64,000 bases of DNA from Hyperoplus lanceolatus (GCA_026929865.2 CM049396.1:39665001-39729000), one strand, 5' to 3'. Counted from the first letter of the stretch, positions 32,012-43,740 are shown. A program made the numbers and translations. The notes: generated by a model from the sequence alone, not told the origin.

Positions 32012-32880
32012 TTGGTTAACTTGGTTAAGACTGACAATCTCCATATCGACTGGGCCACAAGTCGTGTTCAGAGCTGGAGTAATTACTGTCTCTTGTCCTG
32101 CCTGCGGTCCGCCCTTTCCCCAGCAGAGGGCGCCAAGTCCCCTTTAAAGCTTGAGTCCCCTGACCTGTCTGAAGTTCCTGTTGCTTATCACAGTCTGGGG
32201 GAGGTCTTTAGTAAGCAACGTGCCCTGTCTCTGCCCCCTCACCGGCCCTATGATTGTGCCATTGACCTTCTTCCAGGTGTCCCTCTGCCATCCAGTCGTC
32301 TGTATAACCTGTCCCGGCCTGAACGTGAGACAATGGAGACATACATAAAGGATTCCATTGCATCAGGTATTATCCGCCCATCATCATCTCCTGTTGGGGC
32401 TGGGTTTTTATTTGTGTCCAAGAAGGATCGCTCCCTGCATCCCTGCATAGATTTTAGGGGCCTTAATAACATTAAGAACAAGAACAAGTATCCTCTGCCT
32501 TTAATTAACTCTGCTTTTGAACCACTCAACTGGGCCACAGTTTTCAGTAAGCTTGACCTCCGCAATGCTTACCATCTTATACGCATTCGGAAGGGGGACG
32601 AATGGAAGACTGCGTTTAAAACTCCCCTCTGCCATTTTGAGTATCTGGAAATGCCATATGGACTCACTAATGCCACCGCTGTCTTCCAAGCCTTAACGTT
32701 AATGACGTTCTCCGTGACCTCTTGAATCGCACTGTGTTTGTTTACTTGGACAACATAGTCATCTTCTCTCATTCACAGGAGGAACATGTCCAGCACGTGA
32801 AGCAGGTGCTACAGCGACTCCTGGAGAATAAACTATATGTTAAAGCAGAGAAGTGCATTTCCTGGGGTACATCATTGAGC
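32012..32880 (+). pseudogene. Gypsy reverse transcriptase
   Basis: [62 protein letters not shown] and [14 protein letters not shown] are present; frame breaks at ~32700. The catalytic YLDD box reads YLDN (32740-32751), so the second catalytic Asp is lost. Confidence 0.85.
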
Positions 32881-33521
32881 GAGGGCAGGTGAGGGCTGAT
32901 CCCGAGAAGGTACAGGCGGTTGCACAGTGGCCTCTACCTTCGACCCGAACGCAGCTCCAGCGCTTTTTGGGCTTTGCCAACTTCTACCGTGGGTTTGTCA
33001 GGGATTGTAGTCGAGTAGTGGCTCTTCTCACTAGACTCACCTCCCTGGCTGTTTCCTTCTCGTGGAACCCCGAGGCTGAAGCGGCGTTCACTGAGCTGAA
33101 GACGCGGTTCACTTCAGCCCCCATTCTCACTCATCCCAACCCGGCTCTGCAGTTCGTGGTCGAGGTCGACGCTTCAGACTCCGGGGTAGGGGCGGTCCTC
33201 TCACAACGCTCCCCAGAGGACCGGAAGCTTCATCCCTGTGCCTTCTTCTCCAGACGCCTGTCACCGGCAGAGCACAACTACGACGTCGGCAACAGAGAAC
33301 TACTAGCGCTCAACTTAGCGCTCGAAGAGTGGAGGCACTGGTTTGAGATCCCTTTTATTGTGTGGACCGATCACAAGAACCTGTCCTATATTCAGTCCGC
33401 CAAGCGCCTCAACTCCCGCCCGCTGGGCATTATTCTTTGGCCGATTCAACTTCCAGCTCACATATCGACCTGGGTCCAAGAATGGGAAGCTGGACGCCCT
33501 GTCCTGACAGTTTTCCGCTGA
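32853..33521 (+). pseudogene. Gypsy RT thumb and RNase H
   Basis: [37 protein letters not shown], then RNase [36 protein letters not shown] and [16 protein letters not shown]. The last ~30 residues before 33521 are out of frame with the family. Confidence 0.85.
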
Positions 33522-33564
33522 CCACGGCTCCTCCAGTCCAGACTCCATCGTCTCCCCTGGCTGT

Positions 33565-34663
33565 GTGGTGGGGGCAGTCAGGTGGCAGATTGAGGCGCAG
33601 ATCCGAGAGGCGCTGAGGGAGCATCCAGTTCCAGGAACCAGGCCCCAGGACCGCCTGTTTGTGCCAAGTTCTGTCCACTCCAAGGTCCTCCAGTGGGTGC
33701 ATAATTCGCGCTTTTCTTGCCACCCAGGTATTAACCGCAGTCTGTCCCTGGCCAAGCGACACTTCTGGTGGCCCACCGTCGAGGCTGACACCCGTGCCTT
33801 CGTTCTCGCCTGCACTGTCTGCGCCCGCAGTAAGTCCTCGCATCAACCCTCCTCAAGTTTTCTCCATCCCCTCCCTGTGCCTGGCCGCCCCTGGAGTCAC
33901 ATCAGTCTCGACTTTGTCACTGGTCTCCCATTGTCAGAAGGTAATTCAACCATACTCACCATTGTTGATAGATTTTCCAAGGCTGTTCATGTTGTGCCAC
34001 TGCCCAAGCTTACCACAGCGTCCGAAACTGCTGACCTTCTGGCTCTGCATGTGTTGCGCCTCTACGGGATCCCGATTGATGTGGTCTCCAATCGGGGTCC
34101 CGAGTTCGTATCCCAGGTATGGAAAGCCTTCTGTCGTGAATTAGGGGCCTCTGTCAGTCTCTCCTCAGGCTACCATCCCCAGACTAACGGGCATACGGAG
34201 CAGGCCAATCAGGATCTTTAAGCTACGCTGCGCTGTGTCACTGCTAGGAACCAGTCATCCTGGAGCACTCACCTGCCATGGGTTGAATACGTCCACAATT
34301 CTCTGTCAAGTGCAGGTACTGGTATGTCCCCACTCGAATGTTCCCTTGGATATCAACCCCCTCTGTTCCCAGCGCAGGAGAGCGACATTGCGGTGCCATC
34401 TGTCCGGGCCCACCTTCGACACTGTCGGAAGGTCTGAAGGGATGCTCGCGCTGCTCCGCTCCACCGAGCGCAATCGACGCATGGCAGATAGACACCGGGC
34501 CCCGGCACCACAGTTCACACCAGGTCAGAAGGTTTGGCTCTCTTCTAAGAACATCTCACTCAACACTGAGTCTAAGAAGTTGTCCCCACGCTACATTGGG
34601 CCTTTTGAAGTGGTAACTGTTATCAACCCATCCGCTGTCAAACAAAACTGCCATTATCCATAA
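33565..34663 (+). pseudogene. Gypsy integrase, no chromodomain
   Basis: HHCC zinc domain ([29 protein letters not shown]), core with D in SLDFVTGL and E in NGHTEQANQ. The middle catalytic motif reads VSNRGPEF where SDRG is usual, so the second Asp is Asn. A stop at 34219 and a shift near 34430 split the C-terminal part, which ends with [12 protein letters not shown] and runs straight to the LTR, leaving no room for a chromodomain. Confidence 0.85.
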
Positions 34664-34729
34664 AGATTCACCCTACATTCCATGTTTCCCAGTTAAAACC
34701 TGTCTCCACCAGCCCCCCAGGAAAGGAGG

Positions 34730-35084
34730 TGTGTTGGAGTCAGGCACCAGCATTCAAAGCTGCCATATATCACCAATCAACTGCTCTTCTAAAACCTTGC
34801 CAAACCTTCCAGACCCTGCCAGATTGTAGACTTTGTTTCACACATTCTCCTGGCCTGACTCCAGCCACCAGCTCCAGCCCACGCCAGCCAGCACTTCCTC
34901 CCGGACCCCTCTGCCTGCCTGCTCTCGCTCAGCTCCCTGGACTTTCCCTGCTGCTCTCCCCCTGGATCCCCATGACAGCAAGCTTCCCCCCGGATCACGG
35001 CCCTAACCCCCAGCTGAGTCCTTCAAAATAAAACTTCTTAAACTGGTACTGTCTCTGCGCCTGTGTCCTCCCTGTCCAGCCGTT
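34730..35084 (+). repeat. 3' LTR of Gypsy element, 5'-deleted
   Basis: Follows the purine tract GGAAAGGAGG (34720-34729). Matches the 5' LTR from TGTTGGAGTCAGG to CCGTTA and carries AATAAA at 35026-35031. Confidence 0.8.
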
Positions 35085-35167
35085 AAAGTGATTTGTGTCA
35101 GGTTGCTCTACAGGAGTCATTAATGAGAAATTAAGACCAGAAAAGTAGTATAATAGGAGATCTTTAA

Positions 35168-35430
35168 TCCTGAAAAGAACAGGTTTTTGAGCAACTTGCT
35201 GGCATCCAGAAGTCTATTACAGAGGCGTCCCTGCTTATTTAAGCAAGACAATACCGAGCCGCATTCTGCACGTCTTTATACAGCTTGGCTTCGTAGGAAC
35301 AGAGTGTGGGTGCTAGACCGGCCTGTCTGCAGTCCATACCTGTCTCCTATTGAAAATATTTGGTGCATTATGAAGGACCACATATTACAATGGAGACCCC
35401 GGAATGTTGAGCATCTGGGGCCTATTGCAC
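35168..35430 (+). pseudogene. Tc1 transposase, C-terminal fragment
   Basis: RRPCLFKQDNTEPHSARLYT carries the second catalytic Asp (QDN) and SPYLSPIENIWCIMKDHI the final acidic residue. It continues the protein begun at 28312 across the 6.7 kb insertion. Confidence 0.8.
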
Positions 35431-35620
35431 AAAACCAGAATAAGGGATTAACCTAGGATATTTCGGTTATCTTGGATTGCTTTAGCCATGATTAGGTTGC
35501 ACAAAAGCAGAGGGACATAAGGTACCATGGAGATTTATCCTTTACGTTTAGCCTGGTCCTTACCAGGCTAAACAGAAAGGATAAACTTATTCTGTTGCCT
35601 GATCTGTTCAGTGAGCAGTC
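35431..35620. repeat. Dispersed MITE end (family with GCACAAAACCAG terminus)
   Basis: GGGGCCTATTGCACAAAACC then GGGATTAACCTAGGATATTTC and TTTATCCTTTACGTTTAGCC recur at 50742-50882, so this is a repeat family with PIF/Harbinger-like ends. Interior is non-coding. Confidence 0.55.
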
Positions 35621-35830
35621 TACAGGTGCATCTAAAAAAATAAAATATCATGGAAAGTCCATTCAAAAAGTGAAAATTTCATAGATTCATTACACAAAGT
35701 AAACTATGTCAGGCTTTCTTTGGATGATTGTTGTTGATAATGGAATAAAAAATCCAGTATCTCAAAAATATTTGAATATTACATAAAACCAATCAAAAAA
35801 AGGAGTTATGCACAAATGTCGACCTTCTGA
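35621..35830. mobile_element. Tc1/mariner-like element terminus
   Basis: CAGGTGCATCTAAAAAAATA and ATATCATGGAAAGTCCATTC resemble the end of a mariner-like element widespread in fish. No coding sequence. Confidence 0.45.
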
Positions 35831-36110
35831 AAAGTAAGTTTATTCTAGATTAATTTCACTTCATGTGTGATTACTTTAATCTAGAATTTATTTAAATTTC
35901 ACCTTTTGAATTTAATTACAGAAAAAAAATAACTTTTCATTGGTATTCAATAATTTTTTGGTACAAAATCAATTCATACCCACATTTGCAACTTCATCCC
36001 AATTAATAATCAATTCTAAATATAGCCTGCGATACGAACAGACTATCACATAAATTATTATAATTTATATCATTTAATCTTAATCTAATTAGTTTTTGCT
36101 GAATGCTTAC
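35831..36110. other. No recognisable gene
   Basis: AT-rich; nothing identified. Confidence 0.5.
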
Positions 36111-36644
36111 GCACATGTTGCAGCCTTTGGCCCACTGTGTCAAAACTTAGTACACAGGCCGAATAGAACAAAGCACATGGAGATAAACTTCTAACTTATA
36201 CGGCAAAATGAAACTCTTGAAACAAAACCTACCAATCCCATTTCAAAACTGTTTTTAGCATCAAAACAATACACAAATGCACTTTTGAATGACTCTTTCC
36301 TAGCAGCAACAACACACAGATGGGCTTTATGCAAAACACAGCTGTATTCAGTACTTTGGATGGTTTTTGGATGGTTTTTGACTTTAAAAGTCTCATACAG
36401 ATTTTTTTGTGTGAAAGATTGATCCACTATAGTTCATCTAGACACATGAAAACAAAACGCTTCATATTTTATTTTATTTTGCCATTTCAGGTTTTTGCAA
36501 AAATAAAAAAAAACACAAAGACACACAAGAAATGGTACCACTAGAATGTTCTACAAAACATAGTGTTGTAAGGGAATGATTGGAAGACATTTAGGCTATG
36601 GATCCTGTGTTGTAAGGGAATGATTGGAAGACATTTAGGCTATG
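36111..36644 (-). mobile_element. Composite IS630-like element copy, right part
   Basis: Matches 53105-53410 plus 53960-54225 in inverted orientation: ATGGGCTTTATGCAAAACAC, CAGTACTTTGGATGGTTTT, TCTAGACACATGAAAACAAA. Continues beyond the insertion at 38632. Non-coding in this part. Confidence 0.6.
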
Positions 36645-38631
36645 CTGCCGTGCAAAGGCAAAAGACCGTAACTTAATTTTTTTCAAAAATGAGTTTTTGT
36701 CATTTTTGGAACACTGGCCATCAGTTTTATCATGTGAACAAATATCTTGAGTCAATTCTGTTGTTTTCATATCAAAATAAGATGCTGTTTTTGCCGTAAC
36801 TTCCAAAAGCAGAGGGAAAGCCAAGGCAGAAGACCGTAACATCAGTTACGGTCCTTTGGCTTTGTTTTCGCGTCGCTATGGAACGTTCGGATGAAGTTAC
36901 GGCTGAGTTACGGCGCTCTGCCTTTGTTTTACTTCTTTATATGTCCATGGTTTTACAAAGCACCACAGTGGAGTTACTGTTTACATCGCTGGAGTTACGG
37001 TGATTTGCCTGTGTATTGCATGTAATTGAAGCACTTCTGCGCTTCCACATTAAAAGCATTTCACTGCCATCACGTTAGCATTTCATTGGACAAACGTGAG
37101 TTGGCTTTTATTTTGAAGTAACAGGAAGGTGGGCAGCACCTTCACAGAGCCCACTGAGCTCGGCAGCGCTCCAGGAGCAACTAGCAAGACTGCTGTCTCC
37201 ACACAGCTATCGATAAATGCCAAATTATAAAACACGCATTTAAAAATGCGGGCTCACTGTCAATAACAATGTGGGACAACGTCTCAAAAGTAATTGAAAT
37301 GCGTGACTGCCCCGCACAAAGCGGGACATCTGGTCACCCTACTTCTGTCACACACATTAACTTCAATAAAGTAAGTAATAAGCTGCCTGCCAATGACAGT
37401 CCAGTCCACTCACTGACTGAAAACAACGCGAGCGAGATGGCGATGCCTCAAGACACACCTCCCTGGCTCGGAGAAAACAGCCTGAACGATAAACCAATCC
37501 AGCAGATCCTAGATCGCAGCTTACCTTTTCTTGAAATCTGATCAAAATCAATGGCAAAAAAATATCCACCGAGGAGAAAAATCCATTGTCTAAATCCATA
37601 AAGAGTTATCAGTATTATTAGTCCATTCGCTGGCTTGTATATTTTCCGGTGCGGTGCCATAAAGTGATAAGCTGTCATAAAGTGATTTTGGTCTCACGGC
37701 ACTTGCTGAATACCACTTTTAAACATCTATAGCCTAGTCTAAAAGTATGTCTTCATACAAGAACGCACATTTGCTCGTGCTATCTCTGGATTTTCAGGGT
37801 ATGAAGTGGGGCCTAACCAAACACCAATGTGTTTGTGAAAGTGTGAATTACAAAATGTTTTTTCATAATTATAAAGAGTAGCCTATTAGAATAGTTGTGG
37901 GAAGAATTAAGTCCCTGAAATCCGGTCTCTCTCTCTCTCTCTCTCTCTCTAATAAAAATATACATAGGCTACATTTTCTATTCCATCAAAAACGCAGTGT
38001 TTTTTCACTGACTCTAGAAAACTTGCACATAATGGCATCAAACAACCATATTCCTATACGTTTATCAGAAAATTATAAATGGCATACAAGAGAATACATT
38101 TTACTGACATCCAACCTTTCAAATGTAAGAAATATAGGTGGATACTTTTAAGTGTTATTTTATCTCAAATAAGTACAACCATAATTATTTTTTAATTTTC
38201 CAAAAATGAAAAATTTTAGCCATAAAATTTAATTTTTTAAAAAAAATTTAATATTCAGTTTGTGTAGTATTATGCCTAACAAGACAACACTCAGTTAATG
38301 CTATCATTGTTATAACAGGAAATGTTGATATAGAGTGATACAAATCCAAATTGTCAATAGAATAGAAGTTAAGGTCTTTTGCCTTTGCATGACCCATTAT
38401 TGTTTTGCAGATAATACAAAGGCAGAGTACAGTAACTTCCGAATAAGGGTCAAAGGTCAAGTTAAAATTTTAGATTTTTGGGGGATAAATAACTTCCTTT
38501 TCATACAATAACATGCCAAATTTTCAAGTATCTACCTACAACTGATTTGGCAGGACAACAAAATAACTTTGAACTGGTTTTTCTCAGTTCTACACTCTGG
38601 TGAGTTAAGGTCTTTTGCCTTTGTAGGGCAG
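36645..38631. mobile_element. DNA transposon with CAAAGGCAAAAGACC ends and subterminal repeats
   Basis: Ends CTGCCGTGCAAAGGCAAAAG and CTGCCCTACAAAGGCAAAAG (inverted, 29 bp in total), flanked by TATG on both sides (36641-36644 and 38632-38635); the uninterrupted site exists at 53087-53100. Internal copies of the end motif occur near 36825-36865 and 38366-38390. No transposase. Superfamily unknown. Confidence 0.8.
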
Positions 38632-39580
38632 TATGGATCCTGTCTCATGTTGGCATCTGGCCACATCACCTCATCCACGTCACAGGCAATGTCCTCCCTT
38701 GCCAAGCAACGGGGGAAATATCGCCTTGCATGCCGTATCCAACCTCTTGCAGAATTTTTTGGAAAGATTGATCCACTATATTTTCATTTAGACACATGAA
38801 AAAAATATAGAAAAGCTTCTGAAAAAAAGTTTATATTGCAATTTCATGGTTTTGGCCAAAAAAAGAAAAAAACACAACAAATAGGTAGGATCGCAGTTCA
38901 ACAAGCAATTCAGTGTGTCTCTATAAACTCTGAAACAATTACAGTAAGAAATAAAATAAAAAAGGAGAAGTGTTGTAAGGAATGGGGCGAGTGGATTATG
39001 AATCCTTTGGATACAGCCTCCTGTTTGCGTCTGGCCACATCGCCTCATCGACATCACATGCAATGTCATCCTTTGAGAAGCAACAGCAAAAATATTCCTG
39101 ATATCCAGTCTAAATGTCTTACAGTAATTATGGAGCTACTGTGTAGTTGGTCTGGACTCCCTGCCCAGGCTCCTATATTGTTAGGCCATGATCTAAAACA
39201 TGGTCCACTATAGTGTCTGTTGCCTTCTTTGTCCTCGTCCTCCTGCCTCTCTCTCTTGTCCTCTTCCCCTGACTCTTACTGTACTCTCTCAAAGAAGCTG
39301 AGCTCACCTGAAGTGTATTTTGTAATGCTAAGGCTCACACTGACTGGTATTGAATTAGCTTTATTTTTTTTATTTTTCATGTGTGTGAGTCTGTGTGCCT
39401 TTTAAATTTTAGTTGTGTTTTCCCAATGATTGCAGGAGATTTCATTTTTGAACAATGTGTCTTATGTCAAAAACAATGTGTAGTGTTTTGCAAGAAGTGT
39501 GTTGGAGAATTTCAAACACAGTGCAAAGCACATATTGTGTTTGTAGGGTTGGTGCTTGTGTTTAGAGCATGGTCACCAAC
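38632..39580 (-). pseudogene. Composite IS630-like element copy, transposase remnants
   Basis: On the minus strand in order: terminal repeat region (39580-39380), N-terminal helix-turn-helix remnant (39275-39110), a C-terminus remnant (39100-38995, MRRCGQTQTGG phase) and a second C-terminus remnant (38725-38640). The catalytic core is absent. The same order is present on the plus strand at 51163-53105. Confidence 0.6.
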
Positions 39581-40044
39581 AACCCTGTCTCATCAAAATT
39601 ACGTTCCCAGAGAACTATTCGGCATTCTCAATTACGTTTGGCTAACAAACGAATTTTGTCCGTGATTACGTTTTATTGAACATATTATAACAACCTACTT
39701 TTTGTCATTTATTTACCTGTCGGATTATGTTTGGTTGTAATTTCGATGTCAACATACAACACATTATTGTCATTAAGGCTACCTCTCGGGGAACTTTTGA
39801 TTGTATGTTAATAGTCCTTCGTTTTATAGGCTATAAAACACAGGCTATTTCAGTCACAAAGAGGATAAATCAGCTGCTGACGAGTGGCGAGTGTATAGGA
39901 GCGGGGAGACGGGAGATTTATTTATATTTTTATATGCAACTGTAGTCAAAGCTGGAGGTGTGCGATGTCTGGCCGGCTGCCTGGACTACACAGCACTTCA
40001 GTATATGAATCTGTTCATATTTACTTAATTCATTCACTGGTTAA
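39581..40044. other. No recognisable gene
   Basis: AT-rich with a few TTACGTTT motifs; no element assigned. Confidence 0.5.
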
Positions 40045-40163
40045 AGGGCTATATCAGGTCCCATTATCAGGTCGCCAATCGACGTTCTGACATGATGGCC
40101 CCGCCCCCTGCGGTCCAAAACAGCACAACGAAAACGATCAGAGGTAATTATAAGTTAAAATTT
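40045..40163. mobile_element. MITE copy (family M1), left part
   Basis: ATCAGGTCGCCAATCGACG, GGTCCAAAACAGCACAACG and AACGATCAGAGGTAA match the inverted right half of 44367-45118. It is broken at TAAAATTT by the next element and resumes at 43758. Confidence 0.65.
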
Positions 40164-40196
40164 GGTAACACTTTACAATAAGGTACACAAAAAAAG

Positions 40197-42376
40197 AGTA
40201 GATTACTTGGATGAAATTTTACTTGAGTAAAAGTAAAAGTACTGGTCTAAAAATCTACTGAAGTAAAAGTAGCTGATTTAAAATGTACTTAAAGTACAAG
40301 TTACTAGTTACTTTTAACAGCGGGCGGGGGTCTCTTCTGTGTAGGGCATTCTTTATATAGACAAGGGGATATAAATCTCAAACTAGTTTTGTTTAATTAA
40401 TGCAACACTTCTACAAATTAAAGTGCACAAATTAAACAAATCATGTCACCACACATGTATGGATGTATACTGTGTCATTATACTTTAGATAAGCAAATAT
40501 GGAGCAAATTGTCTGTTAATGGGGGAATGGGAATGTAACCGGTCTACAGACCTTAACAGACTGCAGCTGCAGTTCTAATAATGTAATTGTGTACAATTGA
40601 TCTAAACCATAGAAATTGCAAGGTTAGGCTGCTCGATTTTGACAAAAATCATAATCATGATTATTTTGATTGACATTGTGTAATCACAATTATTAGACAA
40701 TTATTCATTGATTTAAGAACTGCAAAATGCACTTATTTAACATTTGAAACCATGACTTTTGACTTTAAACATATCCTAATTGAACTGAAAACAAGGAAAA
40801 TGCAAATAGCCTAAGTAAAACATATTTTTTATAATTAAATAAAATAAGTGTCAAAATCAAAATAAACCGTTGCAAATGTTGATGATAGGGCACATCTTTT
40901 GCTAGCAAGAATGTGAGGGCATATTTTATTTATATCTCATGGAGCTGGCAGGATAAGCAAGTTGCATTGTAAGCTACAGTGCTCTTAATTGATGACTGTT
41001 GTGGTGGCAAGAGTCAAGGAGCTTTAAACTCCTGTGTTTTTTATTCCTTTATCGCTTGGTCATAGACCACTTAGATTCGACTTAAAGTGAGTAAACTAAT
41101 AAGTCGTGATGTTTTGAGGTGCAGCTGGGTCGCATAAGACTTTTTTTCTCTCTCTCTCACGGTCGTGCATGTCATCTGACTCGCGTGTCCGCGCATAACA
41201 TATCTTGCACATTGTTTTAGTCTATTACTTTTACCTTTCTTCTCGAGCAAAGGCTGACTTTCTGCCGTCTTCTGGAAGTTTTTCAAAGCTCCCGGCAACA
41301 CGCACCGTCTTCATCCTACTCTGCACTGTTAAAGCGGACCTATGATGCTTTTTGACCTTATGACCTATAAACGTTGTTATGATGATTCATAGTCATGCTT
41401 AACCATACTAAATTATCAAATAATGACTTACATGCATTTCGACATATTCCCTGCTGACCGTCTGGGGTGTCTGTGCAGAGCACTAAACACTATTCTAGCC
41501 AGTCGAGAAGTCACGTCTTCAAAGCGGTCTACCCTTTCATAATTTGTGACGTCGCATAAAAATTTGTGACGTCACCACGCAGATGTTTCCATGTATGGTA
41601 ATGCTGTCACTTCCCTGTTCGCGCCCTTATAGGTCCATGCTCGCGCTTCCCGCCACTGAAAGTGTTCCGGAAGGAAGGTAACCAATCACAACGGAGTGGG
41701 GTTTGCAGGAGGGGGGGGGAGGTGAGCGGAGATTGCCGAAGCACAGGCGGAGGGAGCGGAGATACCCGAAGCACACACACTCAAGTGTTGACAGGACGTG
41801 CTGGATCGCCAAAATAAGAGAAAGAGCTTCCCGAAAATATACATAGTTTTTTGTGATGTGATTCGTGTCAGGTTGCTCTATAGCAGTGTAAAACAAGAAA
41901 TTAAGACCAGAAAAGTAGTATAATAGGTCCTCTTTAAGCTGAAAGCTAGGTGAGGGAGGGGCCGATCGCACGGCTGGATGAAAGGTTTGCTGCATTTAAA
42001 AGCCTTCACGTCTTCACGTGCGATACAATGACAGTTTAACTAGGATTAATTTGTTTTAATGATAGAGGGAAGCAATGTTTGTTGTTATCATTTAGTCGCA
42101 ATTATCCTGTCGATCATTCTCTGTGTTAGTTTCCGGTATTGTGCCGTAAAAATAAAAGCCCCCCGCAATATTTCTTTTCTTTTCTCTCCTTTCCCTATCT
42201 ATTTTTTTACTCAGTAACGCAGGTGATATAAAATGTAGCGAAGTACAATACTTCAAAATAAACATACTCAAAGTAAAAGTATAGGTTTTAAAAATCACTT
42301 AAAAAATTACAAGTACACGAAAAAACTACTCAATTAGAGGAACGCGAGTAAATGTAATTCGCTACTTTACACCCCT
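40197..42376. mobile_element. hAT-like element remnant
   Basis: The right end TTTACACCCCTG (inverted CAGGGGTGTAAA) at ~42365-42376, with ACTCGCGTT-like subterminal sequence, is a common fish hAT end. The left side has matching GTACTTAAAGTACAAGTTAC-type sequence but no clean terminus. Within it, 40626-40700 resembles another hAT MITE (GGCTGCTCGATTTTGAC), and 41333-41933 is a K1 element. Confidence 0.5.
41333..41933. mobile_element. TTAA-flanked K1 element, complete
   Basis: TTAA at 41329-41332 and 41934-41937. Inward ends AGCGGACCTATGATGC and AGAGGACCTATTATACTAC. Non-coding. Confidence 0.8.
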
Positions 42377-42529
42377 GTAAAAAGGTTAGTTTACCTTTTA
42401 AAAAGGTAAGTTTACCTTTCAAAAAAGTTAAGTTTACCTTTCAAAAAAGGTTAGTTTACCTTTTAAAAAGGGTAGTTTATTTTTTTAAAAGGTAAGTTTA
42501 CCTTTTAAAAAGGTTAGTTTACTTTTTAA
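42377..42529. repeat. Subterminal repeat array, left arm
   Basis: Six imperfect ~25 bp units of the form AAAAAGGTTAGTTTACCTTT. Inverted relative to the array at 43444. Confidence 0.8.
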
Positions 42530-43439
42530 CCCATTGATGACGGCTGCTGCACGATGCCACATTGTATCTCCTGCCTGATGCTGCGTCGCGCAGCATTGTT
42601 ACTTTATCTAATGGCGTGCGCAAAATAGAATGCACCGTCATTGGTTCAAATACACAAGGTGGGTTTTGTTGACTTTTTAAGACCACGTGACCACCCAAAA
42701 AATGTGTGGTTTGCTGAAAATCACGCCAATCAAAAAAAATTATAAATAAATAATAATAAAAAAAAATACGCCAGCTGTGTCGGCGATAGTGTATTACAGA
42801 ACAGTTAGTGGCGTTTGGAGCGCAGAATCAAGCAGCATCTATTTATTAACAATATTTATGAATTTAGGCTATATTTTGCTGCTCCAACTCAAATTCAGCC
42901 CAGCCAGGCGATAGCTAAGTTTCAGTTTTGTTTTCATCTCCATGGTATACAGTCGTTTGGACCAGCTGATCAGCTCCTGACAGCCGGAGTCAGTCTGCGT
43001 TCCAGTTGTACTGGGAAGTCGGATTTATGGTGCCAGTGATAATTGAACTAAATTATAAAATAAAGCTATCTTCTCCTTCCTATATCCATCTATCTTTATC
43101 CCTCCACTGCACACTCAGTCACTACTATCCATGCTAAAAGGAAGCAGGATTATAACCTCATTTAGCAAATTATTTTTAAATATTTTATATTATTTTTTTT
43201 TTCTCCCCCATTTAATTTTGACGATTTTTAGAAAGATTTGTTGGTTTGTAAGCGCTAAGGGAGCATGTTTAAATAAAACCTGTGAACCTTCACTTTTAAA
43301 TGTATTTTATTTCATGTTTCTATGTGCTACACAGGCTTAGATATTAAGGTTTTGGTAGACTTTACAATTCATACTATTTTTTCAGAAAATCCTCAGGCAT
43401 TAAGGACATGCATCCTAGATTGCCATAGTCATCAATGGG
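42530..43439. mobile_element. Non-autonomous piggyBac-like element
   Basis: Inverted ends CCCATTGATGAC, flanked by TTAA at 42526-42529 and 43440-43443. 910 bp, no transposase. It inserted into the AAAGGTTAGTTT repeat array. Confidence 0.85.
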
Positions 43440-43443
43440 TTAA

Positions 43444-43740
43444 AAAGGTTAGTTTACCTTAACCTTTTTAAAAGGTAAACTAACCTTTTTTGAAAGGTAC
43501 TTACCTTTTTTGAAAGGTAAACTTACCTTTTTAAAAGGTACACTTACCTTTTTAAAAGGTAACCTTACCTTTTTAAAAAGGTACACTTACCTTTTTAAAA
43601 AGTAAACTTACCTTTTTTGAAAGGTAAACTTACCTTTTTAGAAGGTAAACTTACCTTTTTAGAAGGTAAACTAATCTTTTTAAAAGGTAAACTACCCTTT
43701 TTAAAAGGTAAACTACCCTTTTTTGTGTACCTTATTGTAA
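43444..43740. repeat. Subterminal repeat array, right arm
   Basis: About twelve units of AAAGGTAAACTTACCTTTTT, each partly palindromic. Much longer than the left arm. Confidence 0.8.

Larger units (their letters stand above)
29580..35084 (+). mobile_element. Gypsy (Sushi-like) LTR retrotransposon, decayed
   Basis: Starts TGTCATGATCC at 29580 and ends in the 3' LTR near 35084, with GTGA flanking both sides (29575-29579 and 35088-35091 area). Order: 5' LTR with an internal DNA transposon, gag, zinc knuckle, protease, RT, RNase H, integrase, 3' LTR lacking its first ~90 bp. The host is the K1 element. Several frameshifts and lost catalytic residues show it is inactive. Confidence 0.85.
28446..35163. 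mobile_element. TTAA-flanked non-autonomous element (family K1), itself twice interrupted
   Basis: Flanked by TTAA at 28442-28445 and 35164-35167. Ends AGAGCACCTATTATGCT and AGATCTCCTATTATACT (inverted). Own sequence is 28446-28475, 29132-29579 and 35085-35163; the rest is an RTE-type LINE and a Gypsy element. Complete ~600 bp relatives lie at 41333-41933 and 51977-52580, a partial one at 60123-60553. TTAA targets suggest Kolobok or piggyBac. Confidence 0.75.

Noticed and set aside
39381..39665. Cysteine-rich ORF (FIFEQCVLCQKQCVVFCKKC)
   Set aside because: The same sequence occurs inverted at 51163-51441 as the terminal region of the IS630-like element; reading is a by-product of TTTTGCAAAA-type repeats.
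42377..43740. Regular short repeats resembling a CRISPR array
   Set aside because: Units are palindromic AAAGGTAAACTTACC blocks with no unique spacers of constant length, in opposing arms of a DNA transposon in a eukaryotic genome.
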